This document shows, in pieces, positions 23,107 through 30,774 of a stretch of 64,000 nt of DNA. Under the pieces are notes generated by a model. That model was not told where the DNA came from and searched no databases. It saw nothing but the letters and a program-made list of their open reading frames with translations. Location of the stretch: contig CABZIW010000002.1 in NCBI GenBank assembly GCA_902526005.1, positions 62,001-126,000 on the forward strand, in the 5' to 3' direction. The DNA comes from an uncultured Pelagibacteraceae bacterium (lineage in GTDB: Bacteria > Pseudomonadota > Alphaproteobacteria > Pelagibacterales > AG-422-B15). The position numbers were made by a program, and so were the translations under genes. Within the stretch, counting starts at the first letter, position 1. Every line of letters starts with the position of its first letter.

Positions 23107-23132
23107 CAATAGCTAAACGTTGAAAGCTATTG
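23107..23132 (-). promoter_or_regulatory. Hairpin in the rplL-rpoB gap
   Basis: An 8-bp perfect stem (CAATAGCT/AGCTATTG) encloses a 10-nt loop in the 68-bp rplL-rpoB gap. No U-tract follows on the coding strand, so it is not a simple intrinsic terminator. In E. coli this same gap carries an attenuator and an RNase III processing site that lower rpoBC expression relative to rplJL. A similar role here is inference. Confidence 0.5.
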
Positions 23133-23152
23133 AGAAAAAATATTTTAAAAAA

Positions 23153-23533
23153 TTACTTAAGTTCTACAGTTGCACCAGCAGCTTCTAACTTTTCTTTAAA
23201 GCTATTAGCTTCATCCTTTGAAACGCCTGTTTTCAATTCCTTTGGCGCACCCTCAACAAGATCTTTTGCTTCCTTTAAGCCTAATCCAGTGATTGTTCTT
23301 ACTTCTTTAATAACGTTAATTTTTTTGTCGCCAGCAGCGGCTAATACAATTGTAAATTCATCTTTTTCCTCTGCAGCGGCAGCATCGCCTGAAGGTGCAG
23401 CTCCTGCAGCGGCAACGGCTACGGGCGCAGCGGCAGATACGCCCCATTTCTCTTCTAGCATTTTAGATAACTCAGCAGCTTCAATAACTGTTAAATCGGA
23501 TAGTTGATCAACTATTTGTTGGAGGTCAGCCAT
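23153..23533 (-). CDS. rplL: 50S ribosomal protein L7/L12
   Basis: Stalk protein present in several copies on L10, recruiting translational GTPases. The 126-residue protein has an N-terminal dimerisation domain, an alanine-rich flexible hinge (residues about 33-53) and the C-terminal factor-binding domain with [17 protein letters not shown]. It is 23 bp after rplJ; the rplL-rpoB gap downstream holds a hairpin. Confidence 0.98.
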   Translation of the reverse strand: MADLQQIVDQLSDLTVIEAAELSKMLEEKWGVSAAAPVAVAAAGAAPSGDAAAAEEKDEFTIVLAAAGDKKINVIKEVRTITGLGLKEAKDLVEGAPKELKTGVSKDEANSFKEKLEAAGATVELK

Positions 23534-23556
23534 GTTTATTCCCTTTCTTAATTAAA

Positions 23557-24063
23557 TTACTTTGTACTATATGCGTTAAACACTCTTGCTAAATCACCTG
23601 ATGGTGCAGTCAACACTGATGCGATTTTCTGCGCAGGAGTACTTATCAAACCTATTAATTGTGCCCTTATTTCCTCGAGAGATGGCAATTTAGATAAAAT
23701 TTCGATTTTTTCAACAGTTAAAATTTCATTATCCATTATGCCGCCAAGAATGACTAAATTACTGTTATTTTTAGCAAAATTTGTCAAAAGCTTTGTCAAT
23801 TCTACAGGATCATTTGAGTAGGCAATAGCTGTTGGTCCATCAAAAAGTTCAGATAGCTCTGATTTATCCGTACCTTCAAGGGCCAATTTTGTTAACCTAT
23901 TTTTTGTAACTTTTATATTGCATCCAGAATTGAAAGACTGAACTCTTAACTCAGTCATATCGGTCATGGACATACCCCTGTAATGAAAGACTAGCACAAG
24001 GCTATTTTCACTTAAAATTGTCTTTAAATTCTTAATAAATATTTCTTTTTGTTCTCTTTTCAT
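23557..24063 (-). CDS. rplJ: 50S ribosomal protein L10
   Basis: L10 is the stalk base that binds L11 and anchors L7/L12 dimers. The 168-residue protein has the FHYRGMSMTDMTELR and KVTKNRLTKLAL motifs of the RNA-binding domain and a C-terminal helix for L12 binding. It begins only 2 bp after rplA, leaving no room for the long L10 leader that represses this operon in E. coli. Confidence 0.96.
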   Translation of the reverse strand: MKREQKEIFIKNLKTILSENSLVLVFHYRGMSMTDMTELRVQSFNSGCNIKVTKNRLTKLALEGTDKSELSELFDGPTAIAYSNDPVELTKLLTNFAKNNSNLVILGGIMDNEILTVEKIEILSKLPSLEEIRAQLIGLISTPAQKIASVLTAPSGDLARVFNAYSTK

Positions 24064-24065
24064 TT

Positions 24066-24749
24066 TTACGCTCCAAAGGAGTCCAAGTTGATATTGATAC
24101 CCGGGCCCATTGTAGGACTGATTGATACTTTTTTAACGAATTCACCTTTAATTCCTGAAGGCCTTTCTTTAGATATTGTTTCATAGAAAAATTTTATATT
24201 ATTAATAACATCACTCTTTTCAAAATCGGATTTTGCAATCCCTGCCTGTATCAATGTATCACTGTTTTTAAACTCTAGTTCGCCCGACTTAGCATCCTCA
24301 ACTGCTTGTCTTAAGTCATTTGTAACACTTCCCAATTTTGGGTTAGGCATTAGATTACGCGGTCCAAGAACTTTTCCAAGTTTTCCAACTTTGGACATCA
24401 TGTCAGGGGTAGAAATACATCTATCAAAATCGACAAATCCATTTTCGACTTTTTCAACAAGTTCATCTGACCCTACAATATCAGCACCAGCATCTTTGGC
24501 TTCTTGTTGTTTATCATCTGGTGCAAATACACAAACCTTTACATTTCTTCCTAAACTTTTTGGAAGCTTGATCTTACCTCGAACATTTTGCTCACCATTC
24601 TTAGGGTCAATATTTAAATTCATGCAAATATCAATAGTTTCATTAAACTTAGTTGTTGCTGCTTTGATTGCCATATCTACCGCTTCTTCAACAGAATAGC
24701 TCTTTGAAAAATCATTCTCTGAAATAATATTTTTCAATCTTTTGCCCAT
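24066..24749 (-). CDS. rplA: 50S ribosomal protein L1
   Basis: L1 forms the mobile stalk at the E site and in many bacteria represses its own L11 operon. The 227-residue protein carries the signature region TPDMMSKVGKLGKVLGPRNLMPNPK (residues about 114-138) and a C-terminal GPGININLDS. It overlaps rplK by one base and is followed by rplJ after 2 bp. Confidence 0.97.
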   Translation of the reverse strand: MGKRLKNIISENDFSKSYSVEEAVDMAIKAATTKFNETIDICMNLNIDPKNGEQNVRGKIKLPKSLGRNVKVCVFAPDDKQQEAKDAGADIVGSDELVEKVENGFVDFDRCISTPDMMSKVGKLGKVLGPRNLMPNPKLGSVTNDLRQAVEDAKSGELEFKNSDTLIQAGIAKSDFEKSDVINNIKFFYETISKERPSGIKGEFVKKVSISPTMGPGININLDSFGA

Positions 24750-25177
24750 TATCCTGTTACCTCTATACCCATGGACTTAGCAGATCCTGCTATTATCTTA
24801 ACACCCTGCTCTACAGTATTAGCGTTTAAATCTTTTAGTTTCTTTGATGCAATTTCCTCACACTGTTTAATTGTAATCGTTTTTATTATATCTCTACCAG
24901 GTTCCTTAGATCCTTTTTTAATTTTTAGAGCCTCTTTAATAAAGAATGAAGCTGGTGGAAGTTTTATATCCATTGTAAAACTCTTGTCGGTAAAGTAAGT
25001 AACTACAACAGGCAGCATAACGCCTGGCTGTTCATTTTTACTTTTGTCATTAAACATCTTGCAAAAGTCCATAATATTTATACCTCTTTGACCTAGGGCA
25101 GGTCCGACCGGTGGAGAAGGATTAGCCTGTCCGGCAGGTACTTGTAACTTTAATGTTCCTTCAATCTCTTTTGCCAT
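24749..25177 (-). CDS. rplK: 50S ribosomal protein L11
   Basis: L11 binds the GTPase-associated centre of 23S rRNA and is needed for RelA activation. The 142-residue protein starts with [22 protein letters not shown], the thiostrepton-binding proline-rich helix region, and ends with [12 protein letters not shown]. It overlaps nusG and rplA by one base each. Confidence 0.98.
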   Translation of the reverse strand: MAKEIEGTLKLQVPAGQANPSPPVGPALGQRGINIMDFCKMFNDKSKNEQPGVMLPVVVTYFTDKSFTMDIKLPPASFFIKEALKIKKGSKEPGRDIIKTITIKQCEEIASKKLKDLNANTVEQGVKIIAGSAKSMGIEVTG

Positions 25178-25710
25178 TATGCTTTCTCTACTTGTGTATA
25201 CTCTAATTCAACAGGAGTTGATCTGCCAAATATAGAAACAGATACTTTTACTCTTGCTCTTTCTTCATCTATCTCTTCAATTAAACCGTTAAAGGAAGCG
25301 AATGGTCCATCACTAACTCTAACTTGTTCCCCAACTTCAAATGTAATTGATGGTTTAGGACTTGTTACACCTTCTTCAATATCTTGTAAAATCTTATTTA
25401 TCTCACTTTCTGGAACTGCTGAGGGCTTTCCTTGTGTATGACCTAGAAAACCACTTACTTTAGGCAAGGCCTTTACCATATGATAAGTTTCATCAGTCAT
25501 TTCCATTTTAGCTAGAACATAGCCTGGAAAAAATTTTCTTTCAGCGTTTCTTTTCTTACCTTTTTTTACTTCAACAACCTCTTCAGTTGGAACAACGATT
25601 TCACTAAATGAAGACTCGATATTCTTTGTCTTTGCCTTCTCCGAAATGGCTGCAGCGACTTTTTTTTCAAAGCCAGAATATGCATGGACTATGTACCATT
25701 TGTGTGGCAT
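25177..25710 (-). CDS. nusG: Transcription termination/antitermination factor NusG
   Basis: NusG binds RNA polymerase through its N-terminal NGN domain (starting [16 protein letters not shown]) and links it to Rho or S10 through the C-terminal KOW domain ([19 protein letters not shown]). Length is 177 residues. It follows secE by 2 bp and overlaps rplK, the standard secE-nusG-rplK arrangement. Confidence 0.97.
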   Translation of the reverse strand: MPHKWYIVHAYSGFEKKVAAAISEKAKTKNIESSFSEIVVPTEEVVEVKKGKKRNAERKFFPGYVLAKMEMTDETYHMVKALPKVSGFLGHTQGKPSAVPESEINKILQDIEEGVTSPKPSITFEVGEQVRVSDGPFASFNGLIEEIDEERARVKVSVSIFGRSTPVELEYTQVEKA

Positions 25711-25712
25711 TT

Positions 25713-25901
25713 TTAAACTGCAACTCCAATAAGTTTATCTAAGCCAAAGCTGAAGATCTGATCAATTATTAAAAAGAAAACCGCTGCAAAAGCAGTGATT
25801 AATACAACCATAACAGAACCGGTCAAAGTCTCCCTAGAAGTAGGCCATGTGACTTTACTTCCTTCTCTTCTGACTTCTTGAATAAACTTAAATGGCTTCA
25901 T
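25713..25901 (-). CDS. secE: Preprotein translocase subunit SecE
   Basis: Essential clamp of the SecYEG channel. This is the short, single-spanning form of 62 residues: an amphipathic N-terminal part with EVRREGSKVTWPTSRET, which is the family signature, then one transmembrane helix (about residues 29-47). It lies between tRNA-Trp and nusG, a classic position. Confidence 0.95.
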   Translation of the reverse strand: MKPFKFIQEVRREGSKVTWPTSRETLTGSVMVVLITAFAAVFFLIIDQIFSFGLDKLIGVAV

Positions 25902-25918
25902 AATAAATTTACCTTAAG

Positions 25919-25994
25919 TGGCAGGAGCGAAGGGACTCGAACCCCCAACCCCCGGTTTTGGAGACCGGTGCTCTACCAGTTGAGCTACACTCCT
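25919..25994 (-). tRNA. tRNA-Trp (anticodon CCA)
   Basis: A full cloverleaf can be folded on the minus strand: acceptor AGGAGTG/CGCTCCT with one G-T pair, anticodon loop CTCCAAA giving CCA, T-loop TTCGAGT, and an encoded 3' CCA. It lies 4 bp after the tuf stop and 17 bp before secE, so it is probably cut out of the tuf-secE transcript. Confidence 0.96.
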
Positions 25995-25998
25995 CCAG

Positions 25999-27189
25999 TT
26001 ATGAGATAATTTCTGTTACAACACCCGATCCAACTGTACGTCCACCTTCTCTTATTGCAAAACGTACACCTTTATCCATGGCAATTGGAGCTATAAGCTC
26101 TATTTCCATTGCAATGTTGTCACCCGGCATAACCATCTCAGTTCCGTCAGGAAGCTTACAAACTCCAGTGACGTCAGTAGTTCTAAAATAAAACTGCGGA
26201 CGATAATTTGTAAAGAAAGGGGTATGTCTACCTCCCTCCTCTTTCTTAAGAACATAAGCTTCACATTTAAATTTTGTATGTGGCGTAATACTTCCAACAT
26301 GCGCAAGAACTTGACCTCTTTCCACTTGATCTCGCTCAATACCTCTTAAAAGTGCGCCAATATTATCACCTGCTTCACCAGTATCTAGAAGTTTTCGGAA
26401 CATCTCAACTCCAGTACAAGTTGTTTTTTGAGTTTCTTTAATGCCAACTATTTCAAGCTCTTCACCTACTTTAACGACACCACTTTCAACTCTTCCTGTG
26501 CAAACGGTACCACGTCCAGAGATTGAAAATACATCCTCAATTGGCATAAGGAATGGCTTATCCTTATCACGCTCAGGTTGTGGTATATGATCGTCTACAG
26601 CTTTCATAAGTTCCACAATTGAGTTTTTTCCAATTTCATCATCTCTACTCTCGACTGCTGCCAAAGCTGAACCTTTAACAATTGGAGTAGTATCACCAGG
26701 AAACTCATATTCATTGAGAATATCTCTGATCTCAACTTCAACTAGCTCTAATAACTCAGCGTCATCAACCTGATCTACTTTGTTTAAGTAAACGACTATT
26801 GCTGGAACTCCAACCTGACGTGCAAGAAGAATATGCTCCCTTGTTTGCGGCATTGGTCCATCCGCAGCATTTACAACTAATATTGCTCCGTCCATTTGCG
26901 CAGCACCAGTAATCATATTTTTTACATAGTCAGCGTGTCCTGGGCAGTCAACGTGAGCGTAGTGTCTTGAGTCTGTTGTGTATTCAACGTGAGCTGTTGA
27001 AATTGTAATTCCACGTTCTTTTTCTTCAGGAGCCTTATCGATTGCATCATAGGCAGTAAATTCCGCTCCACCTGATTCTGATAATACTTTTGTTATTGCT
27101 GCAGTCAAAGTTGTTTTACCATGATCCACGTGACCGATAGTTCCTACGTTACAATGCGGTTTACTTCGATCGAATTTTTCTTTAGCCAT
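25999..27189 (-). CDS. tuf: Elongation factor Tu
   Basis: GTPase that brings aminoacyl-tRNA to the ribosome. The 396-residue protein has GHVDHGKTT (residues 18-26), DCPGHADY near residue 80 and NKVDQVDD near residue 135, then the two beta-barrel domains. It is the only tuf in the window; the copy often found between fusA and rpsJ is absent. It lies between tRNA-Gly and tRNA-Trp in one likely transcript. Confidence 0.98.
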   Translation of the reverse strand: MAKEKFDRSKPHCNVGTIGHVDHGKTTLTAAITKVLSESGGAEFTAYDAIDKAPEEKERGITISTAHVEYTTDSRHYAHVDCPGHADYVKNMITGAAQMDGAILVVNAADGPMPQTREHILLARQVGVPAIVVYLNKVDQVDDAELLELVEVEIRDILNEYEFPGDTTPIVKGSALAAVESRDDEIGKNSIVELMKAVDDHIPQPERDKDKPFLMPIEDVFSISGRGTVCTGRVESGVVKVGEELEIVGIKETQKTTCTGVEMFRKLLDTGEAGDNIGALLRGIERDQVERGQVLAHVGSITPHTKFKCEAYVLKKEEGGRHTPFFTNYRPQFYFRTTDVTGVCKLPDGTEMVMPGDNIAMEIELIAPIAMDKGVRFAIREGGRTVGSGVVTEIIS

Positions 27190-27226
27190 TTTTTTGTTCC
27201 TCTCAATTTTTAGTCTTCGTTTTTTT

Positions 27227-27300
27227 TGGAGCGGGTGAAGGGAATCGAACCCTCGTAATCAGCTTGGAAGGCTGGAGCTTTACCACTAAGCTACACCCGC
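27227..27300 (-). tRNA. tRNA-Gly (anticodon TCC)
   Basis: Cloverleaf on the minus strand: acceptor GCGGGTG/CACCCGC fully paired, D-stem GCTT/AAGC, anticodon loop CTTCCAA (TCC), T-loop TTCGATT, discriminator T and encoded CCA. The first anticodon-stem pair is a C-A mismatch (positions 27 and 43). It sits 37 bp upstream of tuf. Confidence 0.95.
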
Positions 27301-27319
27301 TTATTCCTTCAAGCTACCC

Positions 27320-27331
27320 TAAGGTACCTTA
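27320..27331. repeat. 12-bp palindrome between tRNA-Gly and tRNA-Tyr
   Basis: The sequence TAAGGTACCTTA is a perfect palindrome in the 34-bp spacer between the two tRNA genes. In the transcript it could form a short processing hairpin. This role is inference. Confidence 0.4.
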
Positions 27332-27334
27332 ACG

Positions 27335-27419
27335 TGGTGGAGGGGGTTGGATTCGAACCAACGTAAGCATAGCTAACGGGTTTACAGCCCGTCCCCTTTA
27401 ACCACTCGGGCACCCCTCC
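27335..27419 (-). tRNA. tRNA-Tyr (anticodon GTA)
   Basis: Class II tRNA of 85 nt with a long variable arm. Acceptor GGAGGGG pairs with CCCCTCC, the anticodon loop CTGTAAA gives GTA, and the T-loop TTCGAAT and 3' ACCA are encoded. It is the first gene of the tRNA-Tyr, tRNA-Gly, tuf, tRNA-Trp, secE transcript. Confidence 0.96.
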
Positions 27420-27485
27420 CGAGATAGTTTTCAACATCTCAAGATAAGTTTCCCTAGACTTTGTCTATAGAACCTTAAGGGGTGA

Positions 27486-27514
27486 CTTATATGGAAAAAA
27501 AGACCCTAAATCAA
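27486..27514 (-). promoter_or_regulatory. Promoter of the tRNA-Tyr/tRNA-Gly/tuf operon
   Basis: Minus-strand TTGATT -35 (27509-27514), 17-bp spacer and TATAAG -10 (27486-27491), followed by a C-rich discriminator (TCACCCC). The predicted start near 27479 gives a leader of about 60 nt before tRNA-Tyr. C/G-rich discriminators are a known feature of promoters under ppGpp control. Confidence 0.55.
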
Positions 27515-27569
27515 TAAATATTAATATTTTTGAACCTAATTAAATTATAAATGTTAAATTATTAAGGTT

Positions 27570-28343
27570 ATGAGCAAGAGATCGAAAAAACTCCCAAAAA
27601 AAAGGCAAAATTCTGATTACTGGATACACGGCCATCACGCTGTGGTAGGGGCTCTAATGAATGAGAATAGAGTTAAATACGAAGTTTATTTCACTTCTGA
27701 AGCTGAAAAAAAACTCAAAAATGAAATAAAATTAGAAAATACGAATATTATAACCATTAAAAAAACTAGAGATGAAATTGACTTTCTCTTAAAGGGTATC
27801 TCAAATCATCAGGGTATTTGTTTAAGAGTTGAAAAAATACAAACTCCCCAACTTTCAGATTTTCTAAAAAATTTAAATGAGGAGAGGTCTATTATCTTTT
27901 TATTAGATCAACTTGAAGATCCACAAAATGTTGGTGCAATTTTTAGATCTGCTCTCGCATTTAACATTGATGGAATAATATTAACAAACAACAATTCAGT
28001 AACTGAGAATTCGTTTCTAACAAAAACTGCATCTAGTGCCATAGATAAAGTTCCATTTACGAAAATACAAAATATAAGCTCTTGTATTAAAATATTAAAA
28101 GATGACGGTTATTGGATTTATGGCTTAGATATGAAAGCGAAAAATTCAATAACAGATATAAAATTTCCAAAAAAAACTGTTTTTGTTTTAGGTTCAGAGA
28201 ATAAAGGTATGAGAAAAATCACAGCCTCACTCTGTGACGAAAGTCTTAAGATTAAAATGAGTGATAACCTTGAGAGTTTAAATGTATCAAATACAGCAGC
28301 TATAATGATGTTCTATATTTCAAATATAAACTTAAAAAGCTAA
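27570..28343 (+). CDS. rlmB: SpoU-family RNA 2'-O-methyltransferase, RlmB-like
   Basis: Probably methylates the 2'-O of a guanosine in 23S rRNA (Gm2251 in E. coli). The 257-residue protein has an N-terminal substrate-binding domain opening with YWIHGHHAVVGAL, then the SPOUT domain with motif 1 (EDPQNVGAIFRSA, near residue 117), motif 2 (GSENKGMRK) and motif 3 (SLNVSNTAAIMMF). The N-terminus is very lysine-rich. An AAGG lies close to the ATG. It is divergent from the tRNA-Tyr/tuf operon. TrmH-type specificity for tRNA cannot be excluded. Confidence 0.85.
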   Translation: MSKRSKKLPKKRQNSDYWIHGHHAVVGALMNENRVKYEVYFTSEAEKKLKNEIKLENTNIITIKKTRDEIDFLLKGISNHQGICLRVEKIQTPQLSDFLKNLNEERSIIFLLDQLEDPQNVGAIFRSALAFNIDGIILTNNNSVTENSFLTKTASSAIDKVPFTKIQNISSCIKILKDDGYWIYGLDMKAKNSITDIKFPKKTVFVLGSENKGMRKITASLCDESLKIKMSDNLESLNVSNTAAIMMFYISNINLKS

Positions 28344-28430
28344 AGCAATCATCGAAATAACTAATATAAAGAATACTACTAAATAGGCTAAAGCAATTTG
28401 ACCACCAATAAAATCTAAGAATTTTTTCAT
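28332..28430 (-). CDS. Possible 32-residue single-span membrane peptide
   Basis: An ATG-initiated frame of 32 codons on the minus strand encodes a short charged start (MKKFLDF, then IGGQ) followed by an unbroken hydrophobic stretch of about 20 residues, a plausible transmembrane helix. Its last 12 bases overlap the end of rlmB in the opposite direction. There is no clear ribosome-binding site. A -10-like TAGAAT ends 6 nt before the ATG, so a leaderless message is possible. I do not recognise the family; it could be a chance frame. Confidence 0.4.
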   Translation of the reverse strand: MKKFLDFIGGQIALAYLVVFFILVISMIALAF

Positions 28431-28452
28431 ACTCGTATTCTACAAATAATTA

Positions 28453-28481
28453 TGGACAATTAAAACTTAAAAATTTAAAAG
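28453..28481 (+). promoter_or_regulatory. Candidate tRNA-Thr promoter
   Basis: TGGACA -35 (28453-28458), 17-bp spacer and a weak TAAAAG -10 (28476-28481), about 13 bp before tRNA-Thr. The -10 matches consensus at only four positions and the region is AT-rich. Confidence 0.3.
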
Positions 28482-28494
28482 TTTTATTGGTTTC

Positions 28495-28570
28495 GCCCCT
28501 ATAGCTCAATTGGTAGAGCAATTGATTTGTAATCAATAGGTTCGCGGTTCAAGTCCGTGTGGGGGCACCA
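28495..28570 (+). tRNA. tRNA-Thr (anticodon TGT)
   Basis: Acceptor GCCCCTA pairs with TGGGGGC (one T-G pair), D-stem GCTC/GAGC, anticodon stem TTGAT/ATCAA with loop TTGTA region giving TGT, T-loop TTCAAGT and encoded ACCA. The small lipoprotein gene starts 34 bp downstream. Confidence 0.96.
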
Positions 28571-28604
28571 CAAAAGTCTGATAATAAAAATTTTTATTTT
28601 TTTT

Positions 28605-28880
28605 ATGAAATATTTTATTCCCTTTTTTATTTTTTTAATTTTTTTATCTGCATGCTCGGAAAAACCTCATGAGTTATTAGAAAAATGTGCAGATCAAAGA
28701 ACTAAACTTCTTATGCCTGAGTCTACTCAAATGAAGCTTTTTGTTTTAGATCTTCAGAGTAAGTTAAAGTACAACCCTGGAAAAAACTCAATTGGAGTTT
28801 ATGAAAGTTTTTTTATGGCCTGTGAGAAAGAATTTAACGAGAATAAAATCACATTTAACGAGAAGTGGAGAAAAAATTAA
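28605..28880 (+). CDS. Small predicted lipoprotein
   Basis: A 91-residue protein with a hydrophobic N-terminal segment ending in a lipobox (LSAC, cysteine near residue 17), so it is probably lipid-anchored. The mature part is charged, with cysteines near residues 28 and 77 that could pair. The open frame extends upstream into tRNA-Thr, but the ATG at 28605 gives a proper signal peptide and avoids the tRNA. Its stop codon directly touches that of the convergent hydroxylase gene. Family not recognised. Confidence 0.75.
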   Translation: MKYFIPFFIFLIFLSACSEKPHELLEKCADQRTKLLMPESTQMKLFVLDLQSKLKYNPGKNSIGVYESFFMACEKEFNENKITFNEKWRKN

Positions 28881-29501
28881 TCAGTCAGTATAGCCTGCGA
28901 TTGACTTTGCTGTAGCGCTTTTTTTTATAGACTTATTATCCTTCAAGGTTCCAAAAAAATAATCACCAATCATATTGGTAATTCCCCAATTATAATTTTC
29001 ATTATGAAAGTGATGACTCATATGCGCATCTCTTAATTTTTTTCCAAGTGAAGAAACTGGCTTATAATCTTTTGAATGATGAGCCAGATGTACCCATTCA
29101 TACCATAGGTGATACACAAGATGACCTGTAAAGGGAACCATTGCTGCAGGAAAACTCCATAGTATAAGTGAGTAAAGTAAATATACTTGTCCATATGTAT
29201 AAATTAAGTATCTCCATGGAGCAAATTGAAGTTTTATATTATCGGGATCTCTATGATGCCCATGGTGTAATATGATCTGATATCTTCTATACCAACCTTC
29301 TTTTTTTGTAAGCTCTCGATGCAATTGGTACTTATGAACATACCACTCGTAGAAAGGTGCTAAAATGATTGGAATAAAAAACCAAAGCAAATAATCTGTT
29401 AATAGACTGTTTGAAACAATAAAAAAGAGCCCGAAGGCTGCCATTACGAAGAAACCATAAATGGTAGAATGTGAGAAGTAGTTTTTAAATACGCTAAGCA
29501 T
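28881..29501 (-). CDS. Fatty acid hydroxylase / sterol desaturase superfamily membrane protein
   Basis: Integral membrane di-iron enzyme family. The 206-residue protein has hydrophobic segments near residues 15-35, 37-50 and 97-125 and the expected histidine clusters: H56/H61 (HKYQLH), H79-H83 (HHGHH), H138-H142 (HLAHH) and H160-H166 (HMSHHFH). These suit oxygen-dependent hydroxylation of a lipid, but the substrate (fatty acyl chain, sterol-like lipid or carotenoid) cannot be told. It ends exactly where the lipoprotein gene ends and starts 50 bp after the fdh stop, so it may share the fdh transcript. Confidence 0.8.
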   Translation of the reverse strand: MLSVFKNYFSHSTIYGFFVMAAFGLFFIVSNSLLTDYLLWFFIPIILAPFYEWYVHKYQLHRELTKKEGWYRRYQIILHHGHHRDPDNIKLQFAPWRYLIYTYGQVYLLYSLILWSFPAAMVPFTGHLVYHLWYEWVHLAHHSKDYKPVSSLGKKLRDAHMSHHFHNENYNWGITNMIGDYFFGTLKDNKSIKKSATAKSIAGYTD

Positions 29502-29551
29502 AGATATATTATATAGGACGGATTTAACTCCGTCCCAATATAAAATTTAGA

Positions 29552-30751
29552 CTATTTTCTCTGATATTTTGCCGCTTCTTCGGAACCACTTGTAGCAGAG
29601 CCTTCACTATAAGAGTGAGCGCCGGTACCTGCAAGTGCACCATCTTTAACAATTGTATATTCCGTTCTTTGTTCTTCTCCAGCAAACAAACATTCAAGAA
29701 TTTCTCTAACACCAGCAGCGTATCTTGCTTGTGCTGATAGCGAAGTTCCTGATGTATGTGGTGTCATTCCATGATTTGGCATAGTTCGCCATACATGATC
29801 ATTTGGAGCCGGTTGTGGGAACCATACATCGCCAGCATAACCACTTAACTGACCTGACTCTAAAGCGCGAGCAATTGCATCACGATTACAAATTTTACCG
29901 CGTGCAGTATTTACAATATATGCTCCTTTTTTCATTTTTCCGATCATTTCATCGTCAAATAGATTTTCAGTTTCAGGGTGAAGTGGACAATTGATTGTTA
30001 CAACGTCACACACTGAGACCATTGACTCAACAGAGTCATGAAAAGTCAAATTCAATTCTTTTTCTACTGACTCTGGTAATCTATGTCTGTCAAAATAGTG
30101 CATGTGAACATCAAAATGTTTGAGTTTTCTCAATGCATCTAAACCTATCCTTCCAGCTGCAACAGTACCTACATGCATTCCTTCTAAGTCATATGATCTT
30201 TGTACTGCATCTGCAATATTCCATCCCCCTTCATTAATAATTCGGTATTGATTATGATAATCTCTTACCAAAGATAAAATCATCATTACAATATGCTCAG
30301 CTACAGATCTTGAATTACAAAATGTAACTTCCATAACATCAATTTTATTGTCCATAGCCGCTTGTAAATCAACATGGTCTGAACCAATACCAGCAGTTAT
30401 GGCCATTTTTAAATTTTTAGCCATAGCAATTCGTTCTTTTGTTAAATAGAACGGAAAGAAGGGTTGAGAAATTACTACATCAGCATCAACGAGTTCTTTT
30501 TCAGCTACGCATCCAGGCGCATCTTTATCATTAGTTACTACTAAAGTATGGCCAGCGTCCTCAAGAAACTTTCTAAGACCTAACTCACCAGAAACACAAC
30601 CAAGCAATTCACCTGGATTAAAATCTATTCCTTTTGGTGTTGGTAATGTTTGACCATCTGGATACTTTTCAATTTTTGGCAAAGTTTCCACTGGATAACT
30701 TGATGGCATTCCTCCTTTTGGATCATCGTATAAAATACACAATACTTTCAT
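29552..30751 (-). CDS. fdh: NAD-dependent formate dehydrogenase
   Basis: Oxidises formate to CO2 with reduction of NAD+, in the cytosol, without metal cofactors. The 399-residue D-2-hydroxyacid-dehydrogenase-fold protein keeps the catalytic residues at the same numbers as Pseudomonas sp. 101 FDH: N146 (FCNSRSVAEH), R284 (NTARGK), Q313 (FPQPAP) and H332 (PHTSGTS). The Rossmann motif AAGRIG is at 198-203, and D221 (YFDRHRLP) points to NAD+ rather than NADP+. It is 23 bp after the aldolase/adducin gene and last in the glpK-aldolase-fdh operon. It probably recovers energy from C1 compounds. Confidence 0.95.
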   Translation of the reverse strand: MKVLCILYDDPKGGMPSSYPVETLPKIEKYPDGQTLPTPKGIDFNPGELLGCVSGELGLRKFLEDAGHTLVVTNDKDAPGCVAEKELVDADVVISQPFFPFYLTKERIAMAKNLKMAITAGIGSDHVDLQAAMDNKIDVMEVTFCNSRSVAEHIVMMILSLVRDYHNQYRIINEGGWNIADAVQRSYDLEGMHVGTVAAGRIGLDALRKLKHFDVHMHYFDRHRLPESVEKELNLTFHDSVESMVSVCDVVTINCPLHPETENLFDDEMIGKMKKGAYIVNTARGKICNRDAIARALESGQLSGYAGDVWFPQPAPNDHVWRTMPNHGMTPHTSGTSLSAQARYAAGVREILECLFAGEEQRTEYTIVKDGALAGTGAHSYSEGSATSGSEEAAKYQRK

Positions 30752-30774
30752 CTATAACTCCTTATTTATTATGA

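Noticed and set aside
23130..23507. 125-codon plus-strand frame
   Set aside because: Antisense to rplL; alanine/serine-rich because of the L7/L12 hinge.
27441..27467. TAGACA/TATCTT promoter close to tRNA-Tyr
   Set aside because: Spacer is only 15 bp; the TTGATT-17-TATAAG pair at 27486..27514 is better.
28557..28604. Longer start of the lipoprotein frame
   Set aside because: Would begin inside tRNA-Thr and would bury the signal peptide; the ATG at 28605 fits a lipoprotein.
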